Assembly: GCA_039621445.1 (NCBI GenBank)
Contig: CP154956.1
Coordinates: forward strand, 20,115,295 to 20,179,294
Direction: 5' to 3'
Source: Euglena gracilis
Lineage: Eukaryota; Euglenida; Euglenophyceae; Euglenales
Length of the DNA stretch: 64,000 bases
Positions 41,468-51,097 of the stretch are shown one piece after another (position 1 is the first letter of the stretch; each line of letters begins with the position of its first letter). Below the pieces are notes generated by a model. That model was not told the origin of the DNA and made no database searches. It worked only from the letters and a program-made list of their open reading frames with translations. Position numbers and translations under genes: made by a program.

Positions 41468-43514
41468 ACTCCCTCGACAAAACTGACAAGGGATGAAGGT
41501 ACACCGAGGTGGAAGCACAAAGACCTCTGCACTTTTCTCTTGTGCGGCATGATTTTTATGTATACTGAAATTAGGAGGTCCAGAGCATTTTCCAGGGTAC
41601 CTTGGGCAGCAAGTCGTTGGTAAAGGCCGCCATTCCCCTTCAATGTCCAATTTCACAAACTTCTTGGGAAGAAAGGCCCAATGTTTGAATAAACCAACCC
41701 CTTTTGGCGGAGTGGGCCCCCACACCTGGTGGGCCACCGATGATTGGCTAAAAATTGGCTAAAAAAACATTTGTGACAATAGCAATTGTGTCTGCACTTA
41801 GAGCCATGAAGGAGGGTTTTACTGAAATTAGAAGTGGCCCCCAGGGGCACTGTGGTATGGACACAGACCTTTCACACTTGTGGTATTTCTGGCGTTTACG
41901 CCCAACCTTGATGTAGGGTGCCCTGCCCAACATACTGGTGGTTCACTTGACCTACGCCAGGTGTGAGGATCTGTTTAAACAGAGGATTCGTGAGCAAAGA
42001 TAAGTTGTGTACGCAATGACGACAATATAAGTGGGCATAGGCACCTTTGCCAGCCCCAAGAGAACTGGGAGGGGATCCGAAAATTCTCCATACTTCTCCA
42101 GGTTTTGGTTCCAAAGCCTCTTCTAAGGGGTCAACAGGGTGTTGAATCTCAGCCCACCAAGCCCAGAATACTAAAGTTTTGCTCTGTATCTATTAACGCC
42201 TTGGGCCTTGGAAAACTGTAATTTGTACTTGGGTATTGAAAACCTGGAAATTTGTACTAACGTGCCAGCAAATTGGTCTGTGGTGGCTTCAGGGGGGGGG
42301 GAACCCCCATTTTGTCCAAAATCACCCACAGAAGTGCAAAGGCACTCCGATAACGTATTAAGCTGGGGTTTCTCCCCAGCAAATCGTTAATGGATTGTAC
42401 CTCAATTTGATTCCCCTCCAAAATTCGACTGAGCAAATCATGCAAAACAGGGGCCACCTGGGGGGGGTGGCCTTTGTTCTCCCCTGCAATTGGTGAACAT
42501 ACCCTTGTTGGGGGTGATGTTCAGGAAAGGGTCCCTGGCACTTCTATTTTATTAACCGGGGCCACCATGTGGCTGAATCCTAAAAGGTGGAGACCGACAA
42601 AACTTTGGCCTGTGGAAATATATATTTAACCTGGGAAAATTTCTTTGAAAAATTGACCAGGGAGGGTTTGCATAAAGATCCCCAATGTTGTCCAATGGAC
42701 ATTGTAATGCGTTTACTGTTGTGGGCTCCCAGTGGGGCCACCTGTCCACAAAATTGGGCAGGTTTTTATTACCTGGGGAGGCAAATAAATCTGTTTTCAG
42801 CTGTGTGTTTGGAAATGCTGCCTTAACCATTGAAAAGTTGGGGGTCCACGTAATAAGCCCTCTTGTCCATTTACCATCTGCTTTTGGGGTCTTCCAGGCA
42901 ATCTTTTGAAGGCACCCCGTTGAATTGGAGGTTTTACTTGTTTTTTTACATGCACATTTTAAAAAATGTTCGTAGCATTTTGTTCAGGGGGTACTTTCTT
43001 CCCCCGCCTTTTGTCAGGTAATAGTAAATTGCCTGGTTGTCTACAGACAAAAAAAACTGCTTCTCCAGGTTTGCTCAAACTTTTCACTGTGTTGGTAGCT
43101 GAACTAGCTCTTTTACATTTATGTGCAGAATGGGTTTTTCCCTCCAAAATTCCTGCACAATTTCTCCTGTGTGGATGTCCAGCCCCCCCAGCCACGGATG
43201 CTGCTGCCTGAGTGCAACTATCTGGTTGCATTTTGGGGGAGGGCGTGCCCCCCCAGGTGTACAGTGGAATTTACATTTCCCTTAATTGGTCCCTGTTTTC
43301 CTGAGAAATGGGATGCTTTGAGTGTCAGGGCGCTTTGGACTTTGCTAGCAAAAAAGTTGCCAGGGCATCCGTAAAAGCCCTTAAAAAGGGCAGGGCCATT
43401 AGATTGCATCTTACTTGACCCAAAATGGCTGCCAGATGTGTTTTTCATACGTAATCTTTTTTTCACAATTTTTCCCAGTTCCTTATTTATGGTTATTATT
43501 TTCTGGGGGGGCAC
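41468..43514 (-). mobile_element. Family A fragment A4 (RT end to right end)
   Basis: Minus-strand order: end of RT and RNase H (43,514-42,960, with SVKSLSKPGEAV), DLFASPGNKNLPNF and YANPPWSI (42,830-42,660), YR core-binding (LLSRILEGNQIEVQSI, NPSLIRYRSAF, near 42,400), catalytic pieces (41,560-41,930), then a right end GTCGAGGGAGTACGA at 41,468. The internal complementary region is mostly deleted. Each part is in a different frame. Confidence 0.7.
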
Positions 43515-43529
43515 CTAAAACTTCCCATA

Positions 43530-44908
43530 TAAACCTGCAGGTAAAGTGGGTCCTTCAAAGGAATGCCTAGCAGACCCCATAAGCACGTAGGGAATGCAGA
43601 AGGGGGATTATTCACTGGACCCCCAACTTTTTCAATGGCTGAGGCAGCAGTTCAAAACATTACATAACCCTGAATGAAAACAGACTTTTTTGCCTCACCA
43701 GGCAACAAGAAACTGCCACAATTTGTGGCCAGATGGGCCCACTTGGATGCCACAGCAGTGGATGCATTGCAACGTCCACTGGACAACATGGAGGAGCTTT
43801 ATGCAAACGCCCCCTGGTCTGCAATTCAAACATTTCTCCCCAAATTGAAACGGTTTCCACAGGCCAAAGATTTGATGGTCACACCTACTGGGAATCAGCC
43901 ACATGGTGGCCCCAGTTAATAAAAATGAAAGTACCAGGAACCCCCTGCCTGAAAATCACCCTTTACAACGGTATGTTCACCAACTTCAGGGGGGAAAAAT
44001 GACATCCCCCAGGTGGCCCCTTACCTGCCAGAATTTGACCAGGCAAATTCTGGAAGGGAAATAGACACACAATAGAACCATTAACAATTTCCTTGGCAGA
44101 AACCCCAGTTTAAAGCGTTTTCAAAACGCTTTTACCCATTTATGGGTGATTTTGGACAAAATGGGTGTACCACCACCTGAAGCCACCACTGACCAAGTGG
44201 TTGACGCTTTAATTCAACTGTTTCAATTTTCAAATGCCCAAGCACGCAATGCATACAGTGCTATGCTTTGGATCACTGGCTTTGGGGGCCTGAGGTTCCA
44301 TACCATGTTGGCACCTTAAAAAAGGCTTTGGAACCAGAATTTGGAGAAATATGGTGCATTCTGGGATCCCCTCCCAATCCTCCTGGGGCTGGCAAAGTCC
44401 CCTCTTCCCTCTGATTCGTGTACCCTGCGTACACAATTCATTTTCTGTTCACGAATCCTCTGTTTATACAGATCATCTGATTTGACACAGGTACAAAGAA
44501 CGACCAGTGTGTTGGTGGGGGCACCGTACACCAAAATTCAACATAAAGGTCAAAAAACCTTCAAGTGGGAGAGAGTTGTCCAATTCCCAAATCCCAAAAA
44601 AATTAGCCCCTCTCATTTGATGATGTCTTATGTGGGAGCAACACGTGACTTTGTAAAAAAAAAAAAGAGAGTCCCCTTTTAAATGCGTTAAAACACCCCT
44701 ATAAAGCCATTAAAGCGGGTAACATTGTTTCCATAACCAAAGTTTTTTTCACCAAAAAGGGGGTACCCCCCTGTAGGCTTGGGGACCCCACTCCACCAGA
44801 GGGGCAGGAGTTGGTTTGATTAAAGAAATGGTCCTTTCTTCCCAAGAAGTTTGTGAAATTGGTCAGTGGAAGAGGGTGGAGGCTTTAAACAGCCCATTAT
44901 CAAGGGTC
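43530..44908 (+). mobile_element. Family A fragment A5 (RNase H end, MT-like, YR)
   Basis: It begins at NLQVKWV..KECLAD sequence and runs through DFFASPGNKKLPQF, the YAN.PWSAI block, the YR core-binding part (PSLKRFQNAFTHL) and YR catalytic pieces (SCTLRTQFIFCSRILCLYRS near 44,420-44,470). It ends near the EVCEIGQW and tyrosine region at 44,850-44,905. It is arranged tail-to-head with A4 and joined to A6 within the element body. Confidence 0.7.
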
Positions 44909-45867
44909 ACTGGGGAGCCACAGCAGTAGATGCATTACAACGTCCACTGGACAACATGGGGGATCTTTACGCAAACCCCTCCTGGTCTGTAATCCACAAT
45001 TTTCTCCCCAGGTTAAACATGTTTCCACAGGCCAAAGTTTTGCTGGTCACCCCCAACTGGGATTCAGCCACATAGTGGCCCCCATTAATAAAAAATGAAA
45101 GTTCCAGAGACCCCCTGCCTGAAAATCACCCCCTACATGGGTATGTTCACCAATTGCAGGGGGGGAAAAAGCCACCCCCCAGGTGGCCTCTGCTTTGCAT
45201 GATTTGCTCTGGCATATTCTGGAGGGGAACAAATACAAAATACTACCACTAAAGATTTCCTGGGCAGAAACCACAGTTTAAAGCGTTATCAAAGCGCTCT
45301 TACGCTTTCATGGGTGATTTTGGACAAAATGGGGGTACCCCCCCCCTGAAGCCACCACTGACCAAGTGGTTGACGCTTTAATTCAACTGTTTCAATTTTC
45401 AAAGGCCCAAGCACGCAATGCATACAGTGCTATGGTCTGTATCACTGGCTTTGGTGTCCAAAGGTTCCATGCCATGTTGGCACCTTAAAAAAGGCATTGG
45501 AACCAGAATTTGGAGAAATATGGTGCATACTGGGATCCCCTCCCAATCCTGCTGGGGCTGGCACAGTCCCCACTGCCCTCTTATGTATGTACATTGCGTA
45601 CACAACTCATTTTCTGTTCACGCTTCCTCTGTTTATACAGATCATCTGATTTAGCACAGGTCCAAATAACCACCAGTGTGTTTGTGGGGGCACCCAACAT
45701 CAAAATCAATCGTAAAGGTCAAAAAATTCACAAGCAGAAGATAGTTTTCTATATTCCTCAGTGCCCCCAAATCAGTCCCTTTCATTTGATGATGTCTTAT
45801 GGGGCATCAACACGTTTCTTTGTGAAACCTGTGGGCCCCCATTTAATTACGTTAACACCAGGTTTTT
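44909..45867 (+). mobile_element. Family A fragment A6 (MT-like segment, YR N-terminal half)
   Basis: It starts abruptly inside the methyltransferase-like segment (GATAVDALQRPLDN, YANPSWSVI) immediately after A5 reaches its YR end. It repeats the YR core-binding and first-Arg region (VCTLRTQLIFCSRFLCLYRSS near 45,590-45,650), then stops after the LITLTPGF stretch. A5 and A6 therefore form an irregular tandem of 3' halves. Confidence 0.7.
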
Positions 45868-45889
45868 AATAGTGCTGAGCTTTTTATAA

Positions 45890-46440
45890 GCGCGCCCCCT
45901 CCCCTTCATTGACCCCGGCCCGGCGAGCCTCCGGCAGCCCGGCGGCCCGGCCGGCAGCCTGGCGGCCCGCCCAGCGGCCCGGCGGCCCGGCCGGCGGCCC
46001 GGTGGCCCGGCCGGCGGCCCAGCGGCACAGCAGCCAGGCGACCCAGCAGCCCGGCCGGCCCGGCCTGGGCTTGGGAGGGGGTTGAAAAACGCTCACTTTC
46101 GAATTTTTTCGACTTTTTTGACCCAAAATCAATGAGTTGGCGGCCCAAAATGGGGCGCTGGCGGGTCGAAGAACGCTCTTTTTCGGGTCAAAAACAGTCT
46201 TTCCGGGTCCGGGAGTCCCAAAGACATCGTTTCGGGCAAAATTTTTTTCGATTTTTTCGACTTTTTTGACCTGGTTTTGGCCGGAAGTCAATGGGTTGGC
46301 GGCCCAAAACGGGGAGCCGGCGGGTCGAAAAACGCTCATTTTCGGCTCAAAAACAGTTTTTCGGGGTCCGGGAGGCCAAAAAACATCGTTTTGGGCAAAA
46401 AAATTTTTTTTGATTTTTTTTCGACTTTTTTGGCCGAAAA
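45890..46440. repeat. GC-rich CGGCGGCCCGGC block and 165-bp tandem pair
   Basis: Bases 45,905-46,070 are a simple-sequence CCCGGCCGGCGG block. Two adjacent diverged units of about 165-170 bases follow (about 46,085-46,245 and 46,246-46,425), sharing TTTTTTCGACTTTTTTGACC, GTTGGCGGCCCAAAA, GGCGGGTCGAA.AACGCTC and CATCGTTT.GGGCAAAA. There is no coding signal. Confidence 0.65.
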
Positions 46441-46589
46441 CGGCCAAGTCGAATAGTGGAAAAAGTGCACAAAATGGCCTAAAAAGCATCCTCCGTCCAC
46501 TTCACGATGGCAGTCTGTGCCCAGCCCGCAACCTGGCCATGGCATGCGAAGCGGCCTACCGGTGCACACAGTGCACACTCCTTGACACT

Positions 46590-47285
46590 GCGGTAAAAAA
46601 GGGACACACAGTTTCCCCTTCAATGACCCATCCCCAGGCGGAAAAGGGACCCACGGTGGCTCTTTTGGAGGGAGGGGAAGGAACCCCTCAAACAATTATT
46701 TCTAAACTCCCAATTATTCAATCAAGGGGGGGGACCCACACAGGCCCGCCCGTGGCATGTCAACCATCCACATCAACATGGAGAAGACCAGACAGGCAAA
46801 ACAGGGGCTTTAAGCCCTATGGTATGTATTCCAACAACATGATCCTACGGAGAGGTGAGAAGAGAGGGTGAGAGTGCCTACACATCCTCCCAGGAAAATT
46901 TTTTTTACCAGGCTAGGGGACTTAGGGGTGCAATGTCCAACACCCCCAGCCAAGCCTCCGAAAAATTATCTCATCCAGGAAATACATTCCATGGAGTAAA
47001 AATAGGAGACACCCCCTTCCTTCAAAAAGTACAGAAAAAGCCTGAAATTGAGGACAAAAAATGCCCCCCAACAACACTTCAGCTCATCAGGGATGTTATT
47101 CAACCCCCCCCACTGGCAATCCCACCAAAATTGTCCACCAAAACAAAAACCAGAGCAATATTTGAACCTGCCCCAAGCAGAAAAGATACTGCTGGATTGC
47201 AAAAAATGTAGGTCCGTAAAGAGGGTGAGGGACTCAACCACCCAGCACCTAATCCCCTGGTTTTTTTTATTTCAAAACCAGGGGT
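46590..47285 (+). mobile_element. Family A fragment A7 (gag 3' part and RT entry)
   Basis: It matches A1 from the GGACCCACAGTGGCC repeats (about 22,340) through the RPDRQNRG..PYGMYSNN segment to the RT entry at about 23,165. It ends abruptly at AAACCAGGGGT (47,285). Frames are broken. Confidence 0.65.
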
Positions 47286-47289
47286 GGTG

Positions 47290-47830
47290 TGATTGAGAAA
47301 TGGTGGGGATGGTTATGCCCCCCATTGGCGGTGGGGTTTGGATGCTGATGCCTTGGCCTTTGTTCCAGCGACTTTTGTGGATGCAGATGCCTTCATAGCC
47401 GGTGGTGCCGTCATGGCCTGTTGTGCCTTCACGGCCTGTGCGGTTTTTCGAATTTCCCCGAGGCAGACCGAGAGGGGAGGAAGGGACACCGACGGCGAAG
47501 CACAAAAACCAAGTGAGGTCGTGCCTTGTTTGCCGCCAGTTTGGAGCCCGAGATGTCGGCTGCCATAGCCCCGCTTGAAAACGTTGTGTGTTTTGGATTG
47601 TTGACCCCCTGGCCCTGGTTGCAATGGCCGTAGTGGCCTTCTGGCTATTGCTCTGCCGGGGTCCATGGCCATCACTTTGGGAGGGTTTGGTTTTTGAAAG
47701 TTTCTTTTTTGGGAAAGTTCTTTTTTTTGGGAGGGGGTAGCCATGATTTGCCCAAGTCGACCCGCGCCGTCAGGCTCTCCAGCCACCGCTCCCCCTCGAA
47801 GGTCTCCAGCGCTCTTCGTCATGGAAAATG
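47290..47830 (-). mobile_element. Family A fragment A8 (gag start) interrupted by a terminal piece
   Basis: The minus strand encodes AGRLGQIMATPSQKKELSQ, NPPKVMAMDPGR and FKRGYGSRH, matching the A2 gag start (PPKVMATDPGRQW). A piece of family A terminal repeat (about 47,455-47,555, with GGGACACCGACGGCGAAGCA) sits inside. The QAMTAPPAMKASASTKVAGT segment then continues the gag. It is head-to-head with A7. Confidence 0.6.
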
Positions 47831-47849
47831 CGTCTGCCGCGAAGATCCG

Positions 47850-49247
47850 TCAGAGAGCTTCGCCAGTTTCTGATTTGAGGTCCTGCGCGCGCACCGCGTC
47901 TTGGGTAATTTGGGCTGGCTGAGTGGTAGGTACTCCTGCAAGATTTTGGAGGCCAGGCTGATTTCCTGCACTGACTTTTGCTGCTGCCTTTTTGACAGAC
48001 CCAGAGGTAGGGGGTGGTCTGGCTGCACACCTTTTTGAATTAGTGCTACTACCCACTGATTTGCATTTTCCTGCCACCATGGCAGACATTTTCTTAGTCT
48101 CTGAAACAGAGGCACCTTTTCCCAGGCCCTTTCTCTGAAATCCAGGCTTTGAATGATTCCTCTCTCCCATTCCATAGGGGGGGAGTTTGTGCTGGGCCAG
48201 GCCCCTGTCCCCATGAGCCCTTGCCAGACTGGGGATGGCTTCAGAGCAGGGGTCAGCAGGGGGATTACCTCCTCCATGGAGCTCAGCTGGGGGGTCTCTC
48301 CCCCACTCTATTGATGGTCTGGCTGTGATGGCTTCACCCCTTCTTGGGGACTTTGATGCTTCAGGCTTTGATGCTTCAGGCTTTGCCCTTGCCTTTCCTG
48401 TGGGCATGAGTAGGGAGTGGGAAGATTCAGTAGGGTATCCATACCCCTTCTGCCATCCTGGGTTCTTCCACAGGCTGCCATAGCCTTTTCCTCTCCCAGC
48501 CTTGCCTTGGCTGCCATAGCCTTTGCCTTTGCCCCACTTGAACTTAAATCCTTTATTTCCTGTGGGGATGGGAAAATGAGACATAGAATGTCTTGGAAAG
48601 GCTGTTGCCAAGCCTGCTTGATTCAGAGCCCATTGGGCTTTGTCCACAGCCAAGTCTTCTTTGGAGAACAGCCCGTTGTTGGTGCTGGGGATTGCCCCTG
48701 GAATGCTGCACCTCTTCCTCTCCTTCAGCAGTGTCTGTTCCATCTCTGCTACAGCAAAAAACAATTGTTGTGCCAATATTTGATAATCTGTCTCCACACT
48801 GCCATAGAGGCATGCCACCATCCTTTCCAGGTGTAACATCTTTTGTTGCCATGACTTCAATTGTTTATCCCAGGCCCCTTTGCCGTCTGCGTTGTGATTG
48901 TTATCCTCTGCACGACTTTTCATCCCGTTATACCTGGGCAGCTCCCCCAGGACCATCTTCCAGGGGAGTCTCACTCCCTTTTCGACGTGCCGAAGGCACG
49001 CTGCCAGCTCTGGCGCCAGGGGCGCCAGTTCTTCCTGCCAGGGGAGCCGTTCTTCCGCGTCGTCGTTGTCGTTGTCCTCCTCGTCTTCTCCGTCCTCCTC
49101 CATCGCGGACCGCTCCGCTCGTGGCGTCATCCCCTTGTCTTTCTTCGAACTCTTCTCCAGCCAACGATCAGCCAGCTGGAATGCCACGTCCGCCGCTGTC
49201 TGTCCCAAGTCTATCAGGGGTACCTCCACGCTTCCTGCTAACGCCAC
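47850..49247 (-). CDS. Gag-like protein of lineage C, 5'-truncated
   Basis: This is the longest clean gag-like frame in the window, about 465 codons on the minus strand. It begins with PLIDLGQTAADVAFQLADRW and has a strongly acidic run (MEEDGEDEEDNDNDDAEE) near residues 50-66. A helical part with Trp and Leu spacing (GAWDKQLKSWQQKMLHLERM, NQAGLATAFP) follows. The tail is basic with three GKGYGS-type repeats and KPEASKPEASK. It lacks a zinc knuckle, so the basic Gly/Tyr repeats may bind RNA. In another frame the end continues into SLASKILQEYLP, which matches the RT entry of families A and B. No start Met is clear: the frame opens at a GTG next to the left end of A2 (49,263), so the 5' end was probably removed or displaced by A2. 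Confidence 0.55.
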   Translation of the reverse strand: MALAGSVEVPLIDLGQTAADVAFQLADRWLEKSSKKDKGMTPRAERSAMEEDGEDEEDNDNDDAEERLPWQEELAPLAPELAACLRHVEKGVRLPWKMVLGELPRYNGMKSRAEDNNHNADGKGAWDKQLKSWQQKMLHLERMVACLYGSVETDYQILAQQLFFAVAEMEQTLLKERKRCSIPGAIPSTNNGLFSKEDLAVDKAQWALNQAGLATAFPRHSMSHFPIPTGNKGFKFKWGKGKGYGSQGKAGRGKGYGSLWKNPGWQKGYGYPTESSHSLLMPTGKARAKPEASKPEASKSPRRGEAITARPSIEWGRDPPAELHGGGNPPADPCSEAIPSLARAHGDRGLAQHKLPPYGMGERNHSKPGFQRKGLGKGASVSETKKMSAMVAGKCKSVGSSTNSKRCAARPPPTSGSVKKAAAKVSAGNQPGLQNLAGVPTTQPAQITQDAVRAQDLKSETGEAL

Positions 49248-49262
49248 CGAGTGCGAGAAAGA

Positions 49263-49392
49263 GACACCTCGGGCTCCGCACTTTGCCCTTGTGAGGCCAT
49301 GCCTTGCTCGCCGGCGGTGTTGTTTGGATTGTTTGCTGCGTTAAGTTAGGAGTCCCTGCTTAGTGCCTTTTTTCGCCGGAGTTGGCTGATTC
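49263..49392 (+). repeat. A2 left inverted terminal repeat
   Basis: The outer segment to about 49,295 is matched exactly in reverse at 53,840-53,872. The inner segment, from TTGTGAGGCCATGCCTTGCT to CGCCGGAGTTGGCTGA, is mirrored at 58,693-58,795. Confidence 0.85.
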
Positions 49393-49544
49393 CTAATTTG
49401 CCCTTCGACACCCAGAAGAAAGGAACGTCAAATACCTCAGCAATTGAGAAAAGAAGAAGACAATCAATCAATTCAAATTATCCAGAAAGTCACGCTCGTG
49501 CAGAAACTCAAATCAAAAGTTGTTGAATTTTTCGAAAGAGTTCA

Positions 49545-50672
49545 ATGAGAAATGCAACTTCAAAGAAGCACAGCGCTGGAGAACGTCAAGCGGCAGCAGC
49601 AGCAGCTGGACAACCTGACGACGCGGGTCGACTGTGGCGAACCGTGGCTGCCCCTTCCCCAAAAGAAAATTTCCCCACAGAAATTTCCAACACCCAAACC
49701 CCCCAAAGTGATGGCCACGGACCCTGGCAGACAGTGGTCAGAAGACCCCGCAAGGGGCAGAGACAACAACCAGCTGGCCTCTACGGCCATTGGAACCAGG
49801 GCCATGGAGGCCATCGGTTCAAAACACAAAATACATTCAAGCGGGGCTATGGCAGCCAAAACCGCACAGGCCATGACGGCACAACCAGCCATGACGGCAT
49901 CAAAAGTCGCTGGAACAAAGGCCAAGGTGGCCACCAGCACCAGGGCCCCACAGGACATGGCAGGGGCAGAAAAGGTCAAACACACCCCCCCCACCCTTTC
50001 TCATTCACATCACCCCTCAGGGGTCAAGGGTGGGGCCCCAAGAACCACTCCAGATTTCAAATGGGCATGGCGACCCAGAACCGAATCAGGCCATTGGGGC
50101 CTTTATCATCAAGGCCACTGGGGCCAGAAAAGTCAACAAGAAGATCAGAAATTACAACAAAGCCACAAGGGAGGTCCTTCACAGGCCCCCCAGAAGCTAA
50201 TGGTCAGCCCTGCAAGGGCTTTGTACTTAAATGGGCAGCCCCCTGCCCAGCCCCAGGAGGAAGATTGCCCCCCAGGGGCCAGCTGGCAACAGGAAGGGGG
50301 AGACTCCCCACCAGCATTTATTCAATCAAAAAAGGGGGGACCCTCAGAGGCCCCCCTATGGTATGGCTACCAACCCCATCAACATCAAGCAGACCAGATA
50401 GGCCAAACAGGGGCAGTAAGCCCTATGGTATGTATTCCAACAACAAGATGCTCCAGAGAGAGAGTGAGAAGAGAGGAGAGTGCATGCACCCCCCCCAGGA
50501 ACATTTGCTTTTTCCAAGGGCTCAAGCCCTAGGGGCTATAGGGGCTGTGAAATGTCCAACACCCCCCACCCAGCCCCTAAACCATCATCTGATTCAGGAA
50601 ATAAATTCCATGGAGGAAAAATGGGGAGATACCTCCCTGTACCAGAGACTTCAGAAAAGTCTAAAATGGTGA
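49545..50672 (+). CDS. Family A gag-like protein, A2
   Basis: An ATG at 49,545, 150 bases after the left repeat, opens a frame of 375 codons. Early residues include SDGHGPWQTVVRRPRKGQR, a motif shared with both family B copies. After that come Gly/His/Gln-rich repeats (GHWNQGHGGH, GHDGTTSHDG) derived from a GGCCA-rich DNA unit, then a Pro-rich tail (PYGMYSNNKM). An alternative frame (49,552-50,532) is almost as long. The last part (SLYQRLQKSLKW) matches A1 just before the RT entry, and the poly-C element interrupts right after. The role is inferred from position. Confidence 0.55.
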   Translation: MRNATSKKHSAGERQAAAAAAGQPDDAGRLWRTVAAPSPKENFPTEISNTQTPQSDGHGPWQTVVRRPRKGQRQQPAGLYGHWNQGHGGHRFKTQNTFKRGYGSQNRTGHDGTTSHDGIKSRWNKGQGGHQHQGPTGHGRGRKGQTHPPHPFSFTSPLRGQGWGPKNHSRFQMGMATQNRIRPLGPLSSRPLGPEKSTRRSEITTKPQGRSFTGPPEANGQPCKGFVLKWAAPCPAPGGRLPPRGQLATGRGRLPTSIYSIKKGGTLRGPPMVWLPTPSTSSRPDRPNRGSKPYGMYSNNKMLQRESEKRGECMHPPQEHLLFPRAQALGAIGAVKCPTPPTQPLNHHLIQEINSMEEKWGDTSLYQRLQKSLKW

Positions 50673-51097
50673 ACCCCCCCCCCCCAAATAATACCCCCCC
50701 CCAAATAATACCCCCCCCCAAATAATACCCCCCCCCCCCCCTTGGGGTCCGACTTCGGCCGCCGAAATAATACCCCCCCCCCCTGTTCCGGGCCGAAGGC
50801 CCGGATTTTTGACCTGAAAATGTCGGTAAAAATCACAATTTCTGACAACAAATTCAGAAAAAAATGGATTTTTCTGGCTCATCTGACCTCCAAAAATGGT
50901 AAATTTCACAAGAAAGTGCAAAAAATGACCCCAAAGGGCGGTTTTGGGTGCTATTTTGGGTTTTACGGAACTTCGAAAAATTTCGAAAATTTTGGAAAAA
51001 TAATACCCCCCCCCCAAATAATACCCCCCCCCCCTCGGGCCGGGACTTCGGGCGAAAAAATAATACCCCGGGGGGGGTATTATTTGGGGGGGGGGTT
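50672..51097. mobile_element. Poly-C MITE with AAATAATACCCC repeats
   Basis: The left end (AA, then a C-run, then AAATAATACCCC) is the inverse of the right end (GGGGTATTATTTGGGG then TT). The AAATAATAC plus C-run unit recurs four to five times on the left and three to four on the right. Its absence from A1 at the matching place (22,945) proves insertion into A2. The target copy is at most TGGT or GGT and cannot be settled. No coding potential is present. The larger frame through it is accidental. Confidence 0.8.

Larger units (their letters stand above)
37740..41470 (-). mobile_element. DIRS-like retrotransposon of a third lineage (D), decayed
   Basis: On the minus strand the order is gag-like region (41.3-40.0 kb), RT with YVDD, RNase H, an NPP/PPW segment, then a tyrosine recombinase ending in HSLR and Tyr (37,777). 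The terminal segment near 41,400-41,470 resembles family A/B left repeats (GGTAAGAGGTCC, GCCGGCGTTGGATGA). Frames are broken in many places. It differs from A and B in the RT box (YVDD instead of YLDD) and in the recombinase box (HSLR instead of HSTR). Confidence 0.65.

Noticed and set aside
50948-51093. Start of the pol frame at a GTG inside the poly-C element
   Set aside because: The element is a later insertion, so these codons cannot be the original start of pol.
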